Shown here: piece after piece, positions 52,301 to 64,000 of the stretch
Layout of the letters: every line of letters starts with the position of its first letter
Numbering within the stretch: position 1 is the stretch's first letter
Source of the DNA: Acanthaster planci
Taxonomy: Eukaryota; Echinodermata; Asteroidea; Valvatida; Acanthasteridae
Direction: 5' to 3'
Assembly (NCBI RefSeq): GCF_001949145.1
Contig: NW_019091421.1
Span: forward strand, 1,030,206 to 1,094,205
DNA length: 64,000 nucleotides
The notes under the pieces: generated by a model
What the model was told of the DNA's origin: nothing
Seen by the model: only the letters and a program-made list of their open reading frames with translations
Database searches by the model: none
Position numbers and translations under genes: made by a program

Positions 52301-55300
52301 TCAGTTATCTGAGATAGATCTTTAGAGAAGTGGTGACAATCCCGGGCTTTCAGAATGTGTCTTAGAGGGGACATCAAGAAAAGATCTGTTGAATGCTTTG
52401 GAGATCAAGCACCTTCACACTCTTTTGGAACAAATAAACGATGATTTTAGAAACCCCCAAGAGCAAACAATGATAAAAAAAAGTCCTGGCAAAATGGAAA
52501 GACATTACCTCTCCTTTGTTCTCCTTGGCAACTTCACCAAAAGCTGAGTGGACTTCTGCAAATTTCTCATCCTCCTTGCCCATGAAGAGCAGGTTGTGTA
52601 CCTTCACGTCCCCACCAAAGATTTTGGGTGCACTCTGTCCAGGCACAGCAGAAATATTAGCATTAAACCATGAGATACACACCAGCCAAGCTACACAACA
52701 CGCTCAAAATATCCTGCTACTAAATTCTGATTAAACCTACTGGCTTGTGCATTCTGTAATAGGTTGGCAAAATGTCACAGACTGTCAAGAGAATCCAATT
52801 TGCAAGAGTATCTGCCTTGAGCAGAACCACTCTTTCCTTGGCTAAAAAAAGAGCCATGCTGGTGGGGCATCCGTCACATATGCATTTTTAGTCGTTCGTG
52901 AACCAGCGAAGTTCAGTTCCGACCAAAGAAGCCTCCATTGCGAAGAAAACTGTACCCTCTTTCAGTCCAGCTCAGGGCTTTTTACCTCCTTGCAATGCAA
53001 ATTAAAGTCACATTGAGGAAACAGTTGTGAGAGTAATAAATCATCAAAATTCCCTGATGTCTAATACCTACAGTTGATTTCATTGGTTCTTTTCCTGCAC
53101 AGTGGAATAAAACCGTTTCATGTACTCTCAACAGACCATTTACTTAAAAAGATCATATCCCACATGACTGTGTACATCATCTGCAATGCGATGTGTAATT
53201 AACATGCATGTGTACCTTTGTATTATCTGAGACGGTCCAATTTGCCACTGTTTTCATTAAGTGACAGAAGTCTATCTGGAGAGTGAAATCCAGGTTCTCA
53301 GAAAATCGCATTTAAAGTTGGTCTCTTTTGCAAATGATCATTTCCCCAAGACTTGACTTTCCCTTGACAACAAAAACTGGATTTTGCCCACAGTTTTGCC
53401 CATTCATGGTAACGTTATATCTATGGAGGACTACTATCTCTCTTCGTGAAAACAGTAAATGTGTATTAAGTTGCATTTTTCCCATGGAGATCATCGTGAT
53501 TTGGCTGATTTGAGTAGATTTGATAAAAAATGATTACACCACTTTGTTGGCAGCAGTTAACCATGACGATTTTGCTAAAAAAAAAAAACCACAGAAATTT
53601 AAGAAAGATTACAATTTGGGGCACTTTTGTCTCTCCGTGAAAACGGCGATGAATTGCCTGGTATTGGCACAAGACACTGCAGGAAAGATGCACTGTCAGG
53701 CAGACAGCCGTGTGTGTGGGGTACCATACAATACTCCAAAACATCGTATAAAAGCCTACAGACCACTACAATGGATTTTGGGGGATGAGGAGATTTGCAT
53801 TCACAAAGAGGGGAGGAAACTTACCTCATCGGTGAATTCAATGACAAGGGGCAGACGGTTGTTCAACACGAATGTCTTGATATTTTCTGCAGTCATTTCA
53901 CCCTCAAAGTTATCACGCTTGTTATCAAACTGAAAGGAAAAACATGTTTACAATCGAAGGTAGGTCGCACAACTAAATCTCAAATCACTGATGGAAACAA
54001 TGGCACATTATAGAGGGGGCTACAGTGAACAGGCAGCACCAATGGATAGATGCTCAGGAGCAATAAACAGGAAAACTGAGTAGGTTGAAACAGCCGGTAG
54101 GTGACCACAACTGACAGGCAGCTAGAGCAGCAGCATGCCTCTCAAATACAGAAAAATATTTACTCCACTTTTGATTACTTTTCTGGCAATTACTTGTTTT
54201 CAAGGGACCTGACATTAACACAGACGGTGTGGAATGTGCCTGAACAGAAAAAAACCCCAAAAAACTTATTTCTGAAAATGATGAATGTGACCTAGGAAAA
54301 GCCCTGATCTATTATGGCAGACAATAATGAAGTTTACACCCCACGCCTAGTCATCTTTCTCATCAACATAGGATTCTCTCTGCATTAATTCTGATGAGAT
54401 AAAAGCATGCAACACACAAGTGAGGATCTTCAGGTCTACCTTCTTCATCAAGACGATGCTGTTATCACTCGTCTCGTACTTCTTGAAGACGTCCTCTGAA
54501 GACGAGATGCCAAAGATGACGTCATCCATCCCCGAGGCCACCTCCAGGAATGCCTTGGCCTTGTCCGACTCCTTGTCCTTGAAGAAGCCAAAGACCACCA
54601 CCTCGTTGTCTGCTTCCAGTTTCTCTGCCTCCTCCACTGTCTCAACGGCTTTGGCAGGGGGGCCGGTCTTCTTGTTGAGCCACGTGATGATCTCTTCTGA
54701 GGTTCGTCCGCCTACCCCCCGAGAAAAATCAAAATATGGCTTATCAAATTCTGGGAGCATCAACCTGTATTTTGGAAATTTACAGCAAAAAGCCTTTATG
54801 ACCAAAACAAAGTCTCTGAGTCACTGAACAAAATATTTCAAAGTGTCTTTACTATTATCGTTCTTGGTACAACACACTTCAATATTATCAAAACTAGACC
54901 AAAGGATTATGATGAACCCTAATTGCACTGAAGAAGCACCTCAAGTACGTTGAGCATTAAAACCCTCCTATGCTGAAGTCACTCTTGGGGTCACTTGGTG
55001 AACACCTCAAAGCAGCACAGCTGTGTTGTGTTGTGCACTGCACCAACAGTCCCTCACAGGAATATCAGATTGCACTTTTGTGCTGCCCAACAAACTGTGC
55101 TTCACTGTTTCATGTGCATAATTGTGCAGTAAACGAAATGCAGTGAAGAGGTCTGCACAAAAGACCCCGTGTCATTTTGTGCTGGCAACCTACTGTGTAC
55201 ACACTGAACCTGTACATGTTTGTGTTCCATGTAGAAAATACATGCACGAGAGTGACTGTTGGGCACTTGTGCATATTTGTGCTGTAAAACCAAAGGAAGG

Positions 55301-58300
55301 TTAAGAATATTTGGGAGTCATTCCACACTTCTCCACCTACAGTGCATCCTGCTTCAAAGAGAATCCCACGTGTTGTATACGTACATGAAAGAATTGCCTA
55401 TTACGTGTTCATAAGTGTGAGTGGGACAATAACTTGACCTTTGGGCAAACCTGAGCCACACCTGCCACTTGTGAATTCAGTGGATTGTGCGGCTCTTTAT
55501 CATCTTGCTTACCCCTGAAATAACGCAACATGCAAAGTTTGATATGGGCCGTGGTATATACATATTAGACAGGCCGTTTTCCAATACTCATCTTCGTCTC
55601 CATCTCGAGCTTCGTGTAGGAAACAATCCCCAATTGTGGGCCTGAAGCATTTAAATTAAATTGAAATACTGTAATGTGTTGCTCTTTTGCATCTTACTTG
55701 ATGTTTTGTGGCACTATCAGACTTACTATTGCACTTACAATCTCAAAGTCAGGAAGTAAAAAAACAGTTGAAGCCTGAGACAGAGCCCAAGTCGAGTATT
55801 GGAAAATGGCCAGTCTGGCACTCTAGTTTGCTTAAAGGCAAAATATTCAGACCCTACACCTGGCAGCAATCATGTTTCCATTGCATGTGGCAAAGAATGA
55901 AAGGAAATATCCGTAGCTGTAATTAAAAAAAACTTTCAGAGTCCTGCATCTTACCGCTGTAGTCAATGACCTGGCCATTCTTGAAGAACTTGATGGTGGG
56001 ATAGCCGCGCACTTGGTACGTTTTGGCTACTTCGGCCTGTTCCGTAGCATCCACCTTGGCCAACTTGATGTCAGGGTTGGATTCCTTGAGAGAGGTGGCT
56101 GCCTTGGCATATTCTGGTGCCAGTGCTTTGCAGTGGCCACACCAGGGGGCATCTGGAAGTATTACAAGGAATACAAAAAAAAGTTACATAGGTGTTCTTG
56201 CTTGGAACTTTTAGAAACTGGATGCACCCCACTCTTCCATTATTTCTTGGAATGAATTTCCCTGTGGCACTTCAAGGTTTGCAACGTTCCTGAGAAACTC
56301 AATTCAAAAACATATTTGATGGAATATATCCAGTGACAAAATACAGAATCAATAAGGGACATCTCATTAAGCCAAGTTAAAAAACAGTGTGTTCCAGACC
56401 TGCAGTATAAACACTTCAAATGTTTGAAGGCAATAAACTGCCTCAACATGGCCAGAGACACACAATATTCAACACAAAACTCATAGACTTTCAGACTTTG
56501 ATCAACTATGATTAGAACTTTTGGGTTTAGGTAACAAGTGAGGGGATATTTCACATGATACAGGTCATGTTGACAAGCCAACAGACTGGTGTGCAGACGT
56601 GCAAACTCCAACAACTGTGCAGTTTCACTTTACCACGCTGTATGTAAATTACAAGCACCTGAGCTACTTTCTGAATGCACTGCCCACTCACTGTATGAAA
56701 TGTCTGCATCTATTGCCATTTATGATTATAATTCAATCACTTCTGGGCCAGGAGAATAATTGTGGCAGGCTACATACATGTACGGGTAGCACTGAAACTA
56801 GTCAGAAATACAGGTCATACAGATATTTTCAGAAACACTTCCATGAAAACCTTTTTTTTTATGAAAACACAATATCCACTCAAAAAACCCAACACACACA
56901 CTAAGTTTTTCATGGAAGTATTTCTGGAAATACATGTATCTCTGTCATCAATGCTTAACCCTTGGAGGACTGAGGACTTTTCAGGTTGATAGAAAGAATA
57001 TACATGTACATGTACTATTGCTCTATTCCACTTCTGCCCAGTAATGACAAACTCTTCCTGAGTAAACGCCAAATGGGAACAATATGTGTCTGTTTCTTGT
57101 CACAATAACTACAGTATCAGCCTACGCCGACAACTTTATTGGTTGTATTTCACAGCTTTACATACAAAGCATACTTTTGCACGTGCTTACAATTGCTTCC
57201 TCAATTTTAATCACTTTTTGCTGAAATGATCGATAGGCTTGGTACAACTAATTAGCCACAGGCATTAAGTGCTATTGCAACAGAGCCATTAAACAAATGC
57301 TGCTGTATGGAAATTATGAGATCCATCCCAATTCATCGGGAATATTTCACTGGAAAAAAAAAGCATTCAAGGCATTTTCTTCACCCGATTCCAAATATTT
57401 TCATTTCTCAGAGTAACACTGACATCATTCCAACACGCCACCGTGACTAATTTGCCTGGTTTGAAAAATTCATTACTTCGGCTCTCACGCTGAAAAGTCT
57501 AATTACTCATAAAACAAGGTAAGACTGATAACGCAATCACACAATGTCAGTCATGGTTCACAGGCCCTATGAGAAACAGGACATATGGACACAAGCACGG
57601 CCTTAGAGATGAAGACGTTATCAATATCAGATAACCAGCATACTGTGCCAGTGTATCGGCACACAATTCATTATGAATGAACAGCCTGGATATCCTACCC
57701 GCATAAAAGACACTTATTATCCCTAAAGCTGACGTGGCTTTACACCACAGAGCCGTCTGTGAATCGGGGGGGGGGAGGGGAGGAGGGGACTACTGGACAG
57801 CATTATTTGTATTGTTTGCTGAACCCTTTTTTTCTTTCATTCTGACACAAATTTCTGGGTTAATTTTGCTTGAATTAACAGACTTTTCATGGGGTAAGAT
57901 AACATTCATAGTAATTGCCACGTGTACCACCTGTAGATCACACGGTGTATATTTCATAATATCATCCGCTCCTTGACCATATGGCACACTGTGAGAAAGG
58001 AGAAAATTCCTAAATGATAATTGGACAAAAAAACTGATAACATTTGTTTGAAAACTCCAAAATAAAAACTGCAATTCTGATGTACACTGTAATTTTTGTT
58101 TACTGTATACATGTGGTATACACTTCCTTCCATACAGCTCTCTATTCACAAGACACGACAGCTAAAGATTACACGTGGCTCAGAAGGAAATGCATTCTTC
58201 CTCTGTGTAGTGACTAATAAGGTCATTCCATATTGAGACCTGGGGCCAATTTCACAGAGCTGCTTAAGCACAACATTTTGCTTAAGCGCGAGAAAACCTT

Positions 58301-61300
58301 GCTTGATAAATCAGGTAACCAGCCAAAGCACCATGTGATGCATATTGTATCGTATTTAGCTGTCTTTTGGTTAGCAAGACAATCAGATACAGTTTGAGCT
58401 GGTAACCTTTGTTTTTTTTTTAAGGTAGGTTGTTCACACTCAAGCAAATTTTGTGCTTAAGCAGCTCTATGAAATTTGCCCGTTCTTTGAGCACTATACT
58501 CTGCTTTCTGTTCAAGTGTTCAAATGGTTTATAAAGAACTTTGGACCCCAACTGTCTTAATTAAGGTTCTCATAATTCCATATTTGGTTTGACTGATTTT
58601 GCGTGTTCACTATATGCATGTTCCTCAAAGCTACATGTACCTGTGTTTCACATAGAAACTGCTTCCAACGATGTTATAAGCACACGTACGAGCTTGAAAC
58701 ATTCTAAACTGATTAACTCCAGACTGTTCGATTACGGTAGATTTAGCAGATTACTGGCACATTACTCCAATGCACTGCAGTTTTAAATAACTCCTCTGTT
58801 TATGTTACATAACCAGAATACTCATACTTCAAGCCATTATAGTTGGAAGAATAAATCGACCATACCATGCACTACGATACGATGTATTACAAAAAATACG
58901 GCAGGTTGTGTTGCGCAAATTTTGTATTAAGCCTCCTTCAGCTTTATTTCAAAAATATTGCACAGAGTTTTCAAATTTCAGCGCAACATATGGTACATGT
59001 ATCGTCTTTGCAAGTGGGCAAGTGGCATACTGTACAGACTTATGCCACGTGCTTCATGAACCGTTGATCACGGGAGTGATTAAAAGAAGCGCAGTTTAAA
59101 GCGTTTGACATTTGATTGGCACCACTTCAAAAAAAGGGTACATTCGCGTACAATGAACTAGTTCAGTATTCCAATGGCACATGCTCAGAACAAGACTATT
59201 TGAGTACAGCTACGCCTGCACGTGATAGTCTGTCCTATCAGCTTAGCCATACACTGACTCGCACGTGTACTTTGTTCCCGAAAGACCTTGGCTTTTTGAA
59301 ATTACAAAGTGGTTTGTTCAGATTTTGCTTTCCACAAACTTTGCTGGTTACGGTAATAAGACGGTTAAGTTTACTCTCGTGCATTTTTTTTTTTTTACCA
59401 AACTTTGCTGAGGATGTTTTCCTCTAAAATGACTTTCAGACAAACAATCTGTAGACAACAAGCTGCTCAGCAATTGATTTACCTGAAATTTTCAACATAA
59501 AGATGTTTGCTTCTTCACAAGGTTGTCTCCAGCTTCCAAATAAATTTCAAGAAAAATGCTGCTGGGATCCAACACTGTCAGGCCCTCCTAACTTGTAAAA
59601 TGTGACAAATGGATCTGTTGGTACAGTATATACCCAACCACTTCCCAGCACTAGAATGTCTTGCACTGTCGTTTCCTTCCAAAACAATCAGGAATCATTA
59701 TACATACTTGTATGCATAGTCGTCCATGTTTGAAACAATGCATACCAAGTTACTGACCCACAAACCAGAAAAATGCCATAAACCCTCTCTCTATTAGCTT
59801 TTCCCTACATGTACAAGCCTTACTGGATTCTACCAAATCCTCCACTATGCAAGAAACCAATGATACAACTGTTAACACTCTACCTCAACTCGGACAAAGC
59901 CACAAGCAAAAATGTACAACTGTACATGTAACATGTACCTGTATGTTATTACATGAAACTGAACTAAGCTTCACTACCCCCAATCCCAATTCTATCCCCA
60001 ATTTTCCAAAATGCCCCAGTGGATTCTGGAGGATAATGCTTGCACAATTAACTTTTTAACAGAGTCCCCGAGCAGGGTTTCGGTTGGGATTTCAAGTAGC
60101 TGTCTGCCCGCCCTTTCTGGTGAAGGATGCATATTACCATATACCTGTCCACTCCCAACCAGTGACACTAGTTAAGACCCCTTAACCCTCCTTTTGCTGT
60201 CACTATCCGAACAGTCAATAATTCCTTCTACATGTACTTCTCCCTGTACAGTACATAGACATCATGTCACTTGACTGATTTTGACTGATAGGACTACTGT
60301 CACGAATGCATCTTTACACAGAAGGGTTAATAGTTAAGTCTATCACAAGATCAACATAAGATCTCCAGTCTGAATTCAAGTCACAAGTAAACTACAACAA
60401 ATGTATTCATTTGTCAATGTTCGTCTTGTTACTTGTGACTGATCTTGTGACTAGTCTTAAGGTCTTGACTACAACATGAATCCAAATGAATCTTGAAAAT
60501 GGTATCCACTTTCAGTCTTTTGAGGTCCAAATTTGCATCCAATGTTTTGGGAAGATACATGTATATGCTAAGATTTACTCACCAATAGAGTGTAATTTTT
60601 TGTTCCTTTTGTACAAAGAAAATTGCTTTATCCAAAGATGGTATTGCTTATCCCTAAGACAGGTGGACAGATTTTTTGCAAAGCTCAGGCCGAAAGACAT
60701 AAATTTACATACTCATGCATGGTCGGCATGACGTCCCATTGGCCGGAGTGTTTTGCAGCATGATGGTAAGGCAAAGGGGAAATACCCTTTGGGCTCCGTG
60801 CAGAGAGTGCTTTGCACATGTAATGAAGTACTCATATAGGAAAGAATGTCGCATTAATGTTTGCATATTCCTCTCAATATAGATCTGTTATTGTAGAAAT
60901 GCTACAAAATCATCGGTCATGAATCTGGTAGGCGTACTGACAAAAAACTTCAAATTTGGTAAGGAAAAACTTAAACAATCAGGCCTATCTTGACTCCCTA
61001 CAGATTTTATACACAACCACGAAAGTGCTCAGCATGCAACATTCTCCAACGCCCCCCTCAAATATCAAAATCTTGCATGGCCATTTCTGACATCGTTGGT
61101 CTGATATGGAACGTAAGGGTGGAGATGGCAAACATAATGCTAAGTTTGAATATACAAAAGCACAACTGGATGTAGTGAGACTCTGGAATTGTCGAGCAAC
61201 GGAAATACCGTATGTTGCGTGTTCTCAGTTGATTATTAGTGAAATCTCATCACATACTTTTTACAACCATTGCGTGATGGGGATGGTTGCAGGGCCATTG

Positions 61301-62129
61301 TAATTTTATAGCATGTGCCAAGCGTCGGAGCGGCACCAGTGCCGCGGCAGCACAACTTATTATCCATATTTCGTTTTGCTTTTTTATTATGTTTTCTTGC
61401 GTGCATTCCATGCGCTACCAATGTCATGCCATATTAAAACATCCGAACCGACCAGTTTGGTTCAGTTCGAAAGTGCAATGTCCGACGATTTTGGTTTGGT
61501 TTGGCAGTTCGGCTGCTGTACTACTCTAATGTACGGAGTACAAGTTGTCCTGGGTACGAGTGGTCCTCCTAGGTATGAGTTGACGTGGGTACGAGATGAC
61601 GTGGGTACGAGTTGACCTGGGCGGGAGTTTGGAGGTACGAGTTGACCAGGGAACAAGTTGTCCCGGGTACAAGTTGACCTGGTTCCCATCTATTATCTAG
61701 TCTAAGAATAAGTGCAGCCATGCATGTCAGTGATCATTCATGGTAGGCATAATCAATCATTTTAGGATCAATTGAATAATTTTCGCATTGAATCCAACAA
61801 CTTGACCCAGTATACACGGTATATGATATCACGGTTTCACATGCTGAAGATGGCATTAATCTGTTAATTAATGGCGGCATTTGTACACATGGCAAATTGA
61901 CAGTTATCCTAAGCAAAGCATAACATATAGGCCAAGCTATATAGCAGATATCGCATACAACATAACATGCAGGATTCCACTTACAAAATTCAACCAGCAC
62001 ATAAGCATTTTCGCCAACATAGTCAGCCAAAGTCCCGTCCGTCAGAACGACAACATCCCCATCCATCTCAACATCTACAGCAAGAACAGTGGCCGCCAAA
62101 ACGGCGAAAATTACCGCAAAACCCTTCAT
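47857..62129 (-). CDS. P4HB: Protein disulfide-isomerase (PDIA1/P4HB type)
   Basis: Ten exons in consistent phase give 499 residues plus stop, close to the usual length of about 508. This ER-lumen enzyme catalyses formation, reduction and isomerisation of protein disulfides. In other animals it is also the beta subunit of prolyl 4-hydroxylase. Signal peptide: [17 protein letters not shown]. The a domain carries APWCGHCK (CGHC at 53-56) with a cis-Pro at GYPT (P100). The b and b' domains follow without active-site cysteines. The a' domain carries APWCGHCK (CGHC at 394-397) with GFPT (P438). The C-terminus is a run of acidic residues ending in the ER retrieval signal KDEL. The start is the ATG at 62127-62129; an upstream in-frame GTG is not used. 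No residues required for catalysis are missing. Confidence 0.98.
49901..50020 (+). repeat. 33-base tandem repeat, about 3.6 copies
   Basis: Copies of GTGTAGCAGGTGTCATGATG... begin at 49901, 49934 and 49967, with a partial copy from 50000. Since 33 is a multiple of three, the plus strand stays open and reads as an 11-residue repeat ([11 protein letters not shown]). It lies in a PDI intron and has no start context or splice support, so it is not called a gene. Confidence 0.85.
50186..50600. mobile_element. Element bounded by inverted TAACCCTAACCC ends
   Basis: The left end reads GGGTAACCCTAACCCTCCTC and the right end GGGGGTTAGGGTTA. Between them a motif like TTTGGAGGATTGAGG recurs in both orientations (near 50200-50262, 50440, 50500 and 50540), including a hairpin at 50205-50262. 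It lies in the PDI intron between exons 8 and 7. It is probably a non-autonomous repeat, not a telomeric insertion. Confidence 0.45.
50657..53929 (-). CDS. P4HB: PDI exons 4-7: b' domain and start of a' domain
   Basis: Exons in transcript order: 53825-53929, 52509-52634, 51359-51559, 50657-50777. They encode the [40 protein letters not shown] and [20 protein letters not shown] segments typical of the b' substrate-binding domain. The linker [20 protein letters not shown] follows, and then [20 protein letters not shown], the first strand and helix of the a' domain. Exon 7 again stops one base before the active-site tyrosine, mirroring exon 1. Confidence 0.97.
52003..52083 (+). repeat. Dispersed repeat, copy 1
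   Basis: TGTGTTCCACACAGAAAATA... is closely similar in the same orientation to 55221-55303, through CATGCAC.AGAGTGACTGT and GCATATTTGTGCTGT. Both copies lie in PDI introns. Confidence 0.65.
54440..62129 (-). CDS. P4HB: PDI exons 1-3: signal peptide, a domain, b domain
   Basis: Exons in transcript order: 61985-62129, 55955-56152, 54440-54711. Exon 1 ends just before the active-site tyrosine, so the first catalytic motif (YAPWCGHCK) straddles intron 1, which is about 5.8 kb and the longest intron of this gene. Exon 3 encodes the [20 protein letters not shown] segment that ends the a domain and most of the b domain, including [18 protein letters not shown]. Confidence 0.97.
55221..55303 (+). 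repeat. Dispersed repeat, copy 2
   Basis: TGTGTTCCATGTAGAAAATA... is the partner of 52003-52083, with about one difference per seven bases. It is intronic in PDI, between exons 2 and 3. Confidence 0.65.
56822..56933. repeat. Hairpin-forming inverted repeat
   Basis: GATATTTTCAGAAACACTTC... at 56822-56850 pairs with 56905-56933 (GTTTTTCATGGAAGTATTTC...) over about 29 bases with a few mismatches, around a loop of about 54 bases. It lies in PDI intron 1. Confidence 0.6.
58242..58483. mobile_element. MITE with GGCCAATTTCA...GCTTAAGCACAA inverted ends
   Basis: The left arm GGGCCAATTTCACAGAGCTG... (58242-58288) and the reverse complement of the right arm GGGCAAATTTCATAGAGCTG... (58437-58482) match over about 45 bases including CTTAAGCACAA. 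It is about 240 bases, non-coding, in PDI intron 1. I have the impression that such elements are common in echinoderm genomes. That is recall, not a search result. Confidence 0.65.
61538..61683. repeat. Degenerate minisatellite of GGGTACGAGTTGACCT type
   Basis: About nine imperfect units of 14-18 bases, built on GTACGAGTTGACCTGG and variants, run head to tail in the 5' part of PDI intron 1, about 300 bases downstream of exon 1. There is no coding potential. Confidence 0.75.
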
Positions 62130-62244
62130 TTTAGGCACGATTTAAAGACCAAGTAGACGACGACAGGCAGACACGGTGCTTAGCAAACGTGGCAAAGAGG
62201 ACCTACATTATGTGGGCATGCGTAATATACGACCTGCCTCCATC

Positions 62245-62263
62245 CGTGTGGATACGTGATTGG
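62245..62263 (-). promoter_or_regulatory. ER-stress response element (ERSE)-like site upstream of PDI
   Basis: On the coding strand the site reads CCAAT-N9-ACACG, one base away from the ERSE consensus CCAAT-N9-CCACG bound by NF-Y with ATF6/XBP1. It lies about 116-134 bases upstream of the PDI start codon. PDI genes are standard targets of the unfolded-protein response, so the position is plausible. A one-mismatch site can occur by chance. Confidence 0.45.
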
Positions 62264-64000
62264 TTAAAAGTGAACTATGACCCGGTCGTGTCCTTTATTG
62301 ACTGGCTGATCGGCGTCTTCTAACACGTAAAAGCAACCACGCGGCAAAATAGACACATTTTAATTAATGGAACAATTTCTCACTCTCTAAAACATCTATT
62401 TAGAAAAAAGTGATTATTTGAGGAAATTTCCATTACGGGCTTGTAAACATCAACTTCACAATGAACAAAATATTAGTTTGTTTAATTTTTAAAAGACTTT
62501 CATGCTGCAATGTAAATCTCTTACAAACAGGATTCCCAATATTTTTTTAGCAACCTTAAACTGGCAGAAACTTTTTCATTTAGTTATGAAATTATGAATG
62601 CAATGTTTCTGATCTCCAGTAGCTCGAGTAAATTATAAAAATGCTATCATAAAACAAGAAATTATTTCTTTAGACATAAGGGCTCTGGAGGTTGACTGTT
62701 TTATTCCAAGTAAACCATGCATATGGGCAAAATGCAATAACCACTTACAATATGCTGCTATTAACTTTACACTAAATGGCAAAGTGATACAAAGTCTACC
62801 GTTCATCTTATGACTGTCGTTACAATAGTGTACAGGTGCATTTTTTAATCATACTTTCAAAGGAAGACATTTTTCTTAATAAAACACTTGCCATTAAAGA
62901 CAAAGCTTCACGCTGTATACTTTTAGAACCATATTTCCTACATATGCAGATGTAGTATGGTCAAATAATGTTTAAAACCTAAACATTTCGCACAGATAAA
63001 CATGTACCTACATAGCACCATGTTCTAGAGCTTTCTTGTAATGATTGTGGCAAGATTACTGCTGAAACAAAATAATTTTAAATGCTGCTTTTTTCAAAAT
63101 AATTTTCTGGTTTATCAAATAGTTTTCATAATTCAGGCAAGAACACTTCTAATACTGTTTACTTTCAAAACATCTACTTCCAGCAACAGGCCGTTTTGTT
63201 TAGAAGATGGCGGAAAAAATATGGCTTTTCTTGTACAAAACGCTCACACAATCATTAACAATGACATCAGAAAAGGCAAAGTGTTGCTTGTAATCAGCCT
63301 AAAATAAAAGCATCCTTTTTGTAAAGTGGATTATTTTCTTCCAGATCACAATCTGAAAAATACCTGTGGCCAAGAAAAGTGAGACAATAATTTTCTTAAA
63401 TCCTAACTCAGCCATTTTTGTGCAAACCATCATGCAAACTGAAATCTTATCGAACAAAGATTATCAGTTATTATCTGAAAACCAGTTAATTGTTTAGCAA
63501 TGTGCAAAGCAAACAGAGCATGTGTTGATTCTTTTATCCTTTTTTGTTCTGTTACTGATAATGTCGTAAATGACAAGCATTAACTTCATGGAAAATATTT
63601 TGATAACAATTTTGAAATGGCACTTAAGGAGTGTAAAAGGATAGTCTTAATTCAAGCAGCCACCTTCACTTTTCACACAAGTCTTACATTTACTTTTTTT
63701 AAACTCTCAAAGCACAAACACCAGACAACTCAATCAAACCTTGACAGACCATAGCCCTCATCTTGAAAAGAGTCTACATTATATCCTTCTGGAAAGCCAA
63801 ATTCAGCCATTTCAGACAAACTACATTATTTCATACACTGCTTCATTTTTACACCACAAAGCTGTAAGACACTGGAGGAAATATTCTGTGCTCTTCTCCT
63901 CTTCACATCGGCAGACTGACTGGCATTATTAAACTGTTTAATAAAACATTATTAGTTCACAATGGTAATATGTAGGTAAAATGGCGAAATAAAAAATTTA
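62264..64000. other. Upstream region of PDI, no gene recognised
   Basis: AT-rich sequence with only short, unconvincing reading frames and several AATAAA or TTTATT hexamers. The first 80 bases or so next to the PDI start are richer in CG and probably belong to its promoter. I see no exon with supporting splice sites. Confidence 0.5.

Noticed and set aside
62130-62138. Upstream in-frame start for PDI (MPK ahead of MKGF)
   Set aside because: The codon is GTG, not ATG. The ATG at 62127-62129 gives a normal signal peptide.
63041-63307. 88-codon plus-strand frame
   Set aside because: Composition follows the AT-rich background and there is no domain or splice support.

Overview
The window is eukaryotic: multi-exon genes with GT-AG introns, AT-rich introns and many short inverted-repeat elements. 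The gene families (a protein with EAR propellers, a mesothelin/otoancorin/stereocilin-like protein, an ER protein disulfide-isomerase) and the style of the dispersed elements suggest a marine invertebrate deuterostome, probably an echinoderm. That assignment is inference. No prokaryotic features are present.

Three protein-coding genes account for nearly all recognisable coding sequence. I assembled them exon by exon, checking splice sites and reading phase. (A) Plus strand, from upstream of the window to 17921: the 3' part (18 exons, 838 residues visible) of a mesothelin/otoancorin/stereocilin-like extracellular protein, with a furin-type site and a hydrophobic C-terminal tail. An 849-base N gap (7347-8195) lies in one intron. 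(B) Minus strand, 44270 to 20666: a complete 33-exon gene for a secreted protein of about 2087 residues. It has a signal peptide, a seven-blade EAR propeller, a coiled coil, about 27 tandem repeats of about 43 residues, and a second seven-blade EAR propeller. I do not recognise this architecture as a named family and consider it the most interesting object here. (C) Minus strand, 62129 to 47857: a complete 10-exon protein disulfide-isomerase (P4HB/PDIA1 type, 499 residues) with two CGHC active sites and a KDEL tail.

Layout: 1-1860 is intron or upstream sequence of gene A, mostly a G-rich transposon-like element. 1861-17921 is gene A. 17922-20665 is the convergent 3' region between A and B. 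20666-44270 is gene B. 44271-47856 holds the 5' side of B and the 3' UTR side of C. 47857-62129 is gene C. 62130-64000 is the upstream region of C, with an ER-stress-element-like site close to the start codon. Introns and intergenic DNA carry several small non-autonomous elements (a TTAA-flanked piggyBac-like element, a tRNA-derived SINE, other fold-back elements) and minisatellites.

The genes need not form one functional unit. A and B both look like extracellular matrix or cell-surface proteins of families that in vertebrates include hair-cell and epithelial matrix components, and they lie tail to tail. C is a general folding enzyme of the secretory pathway.
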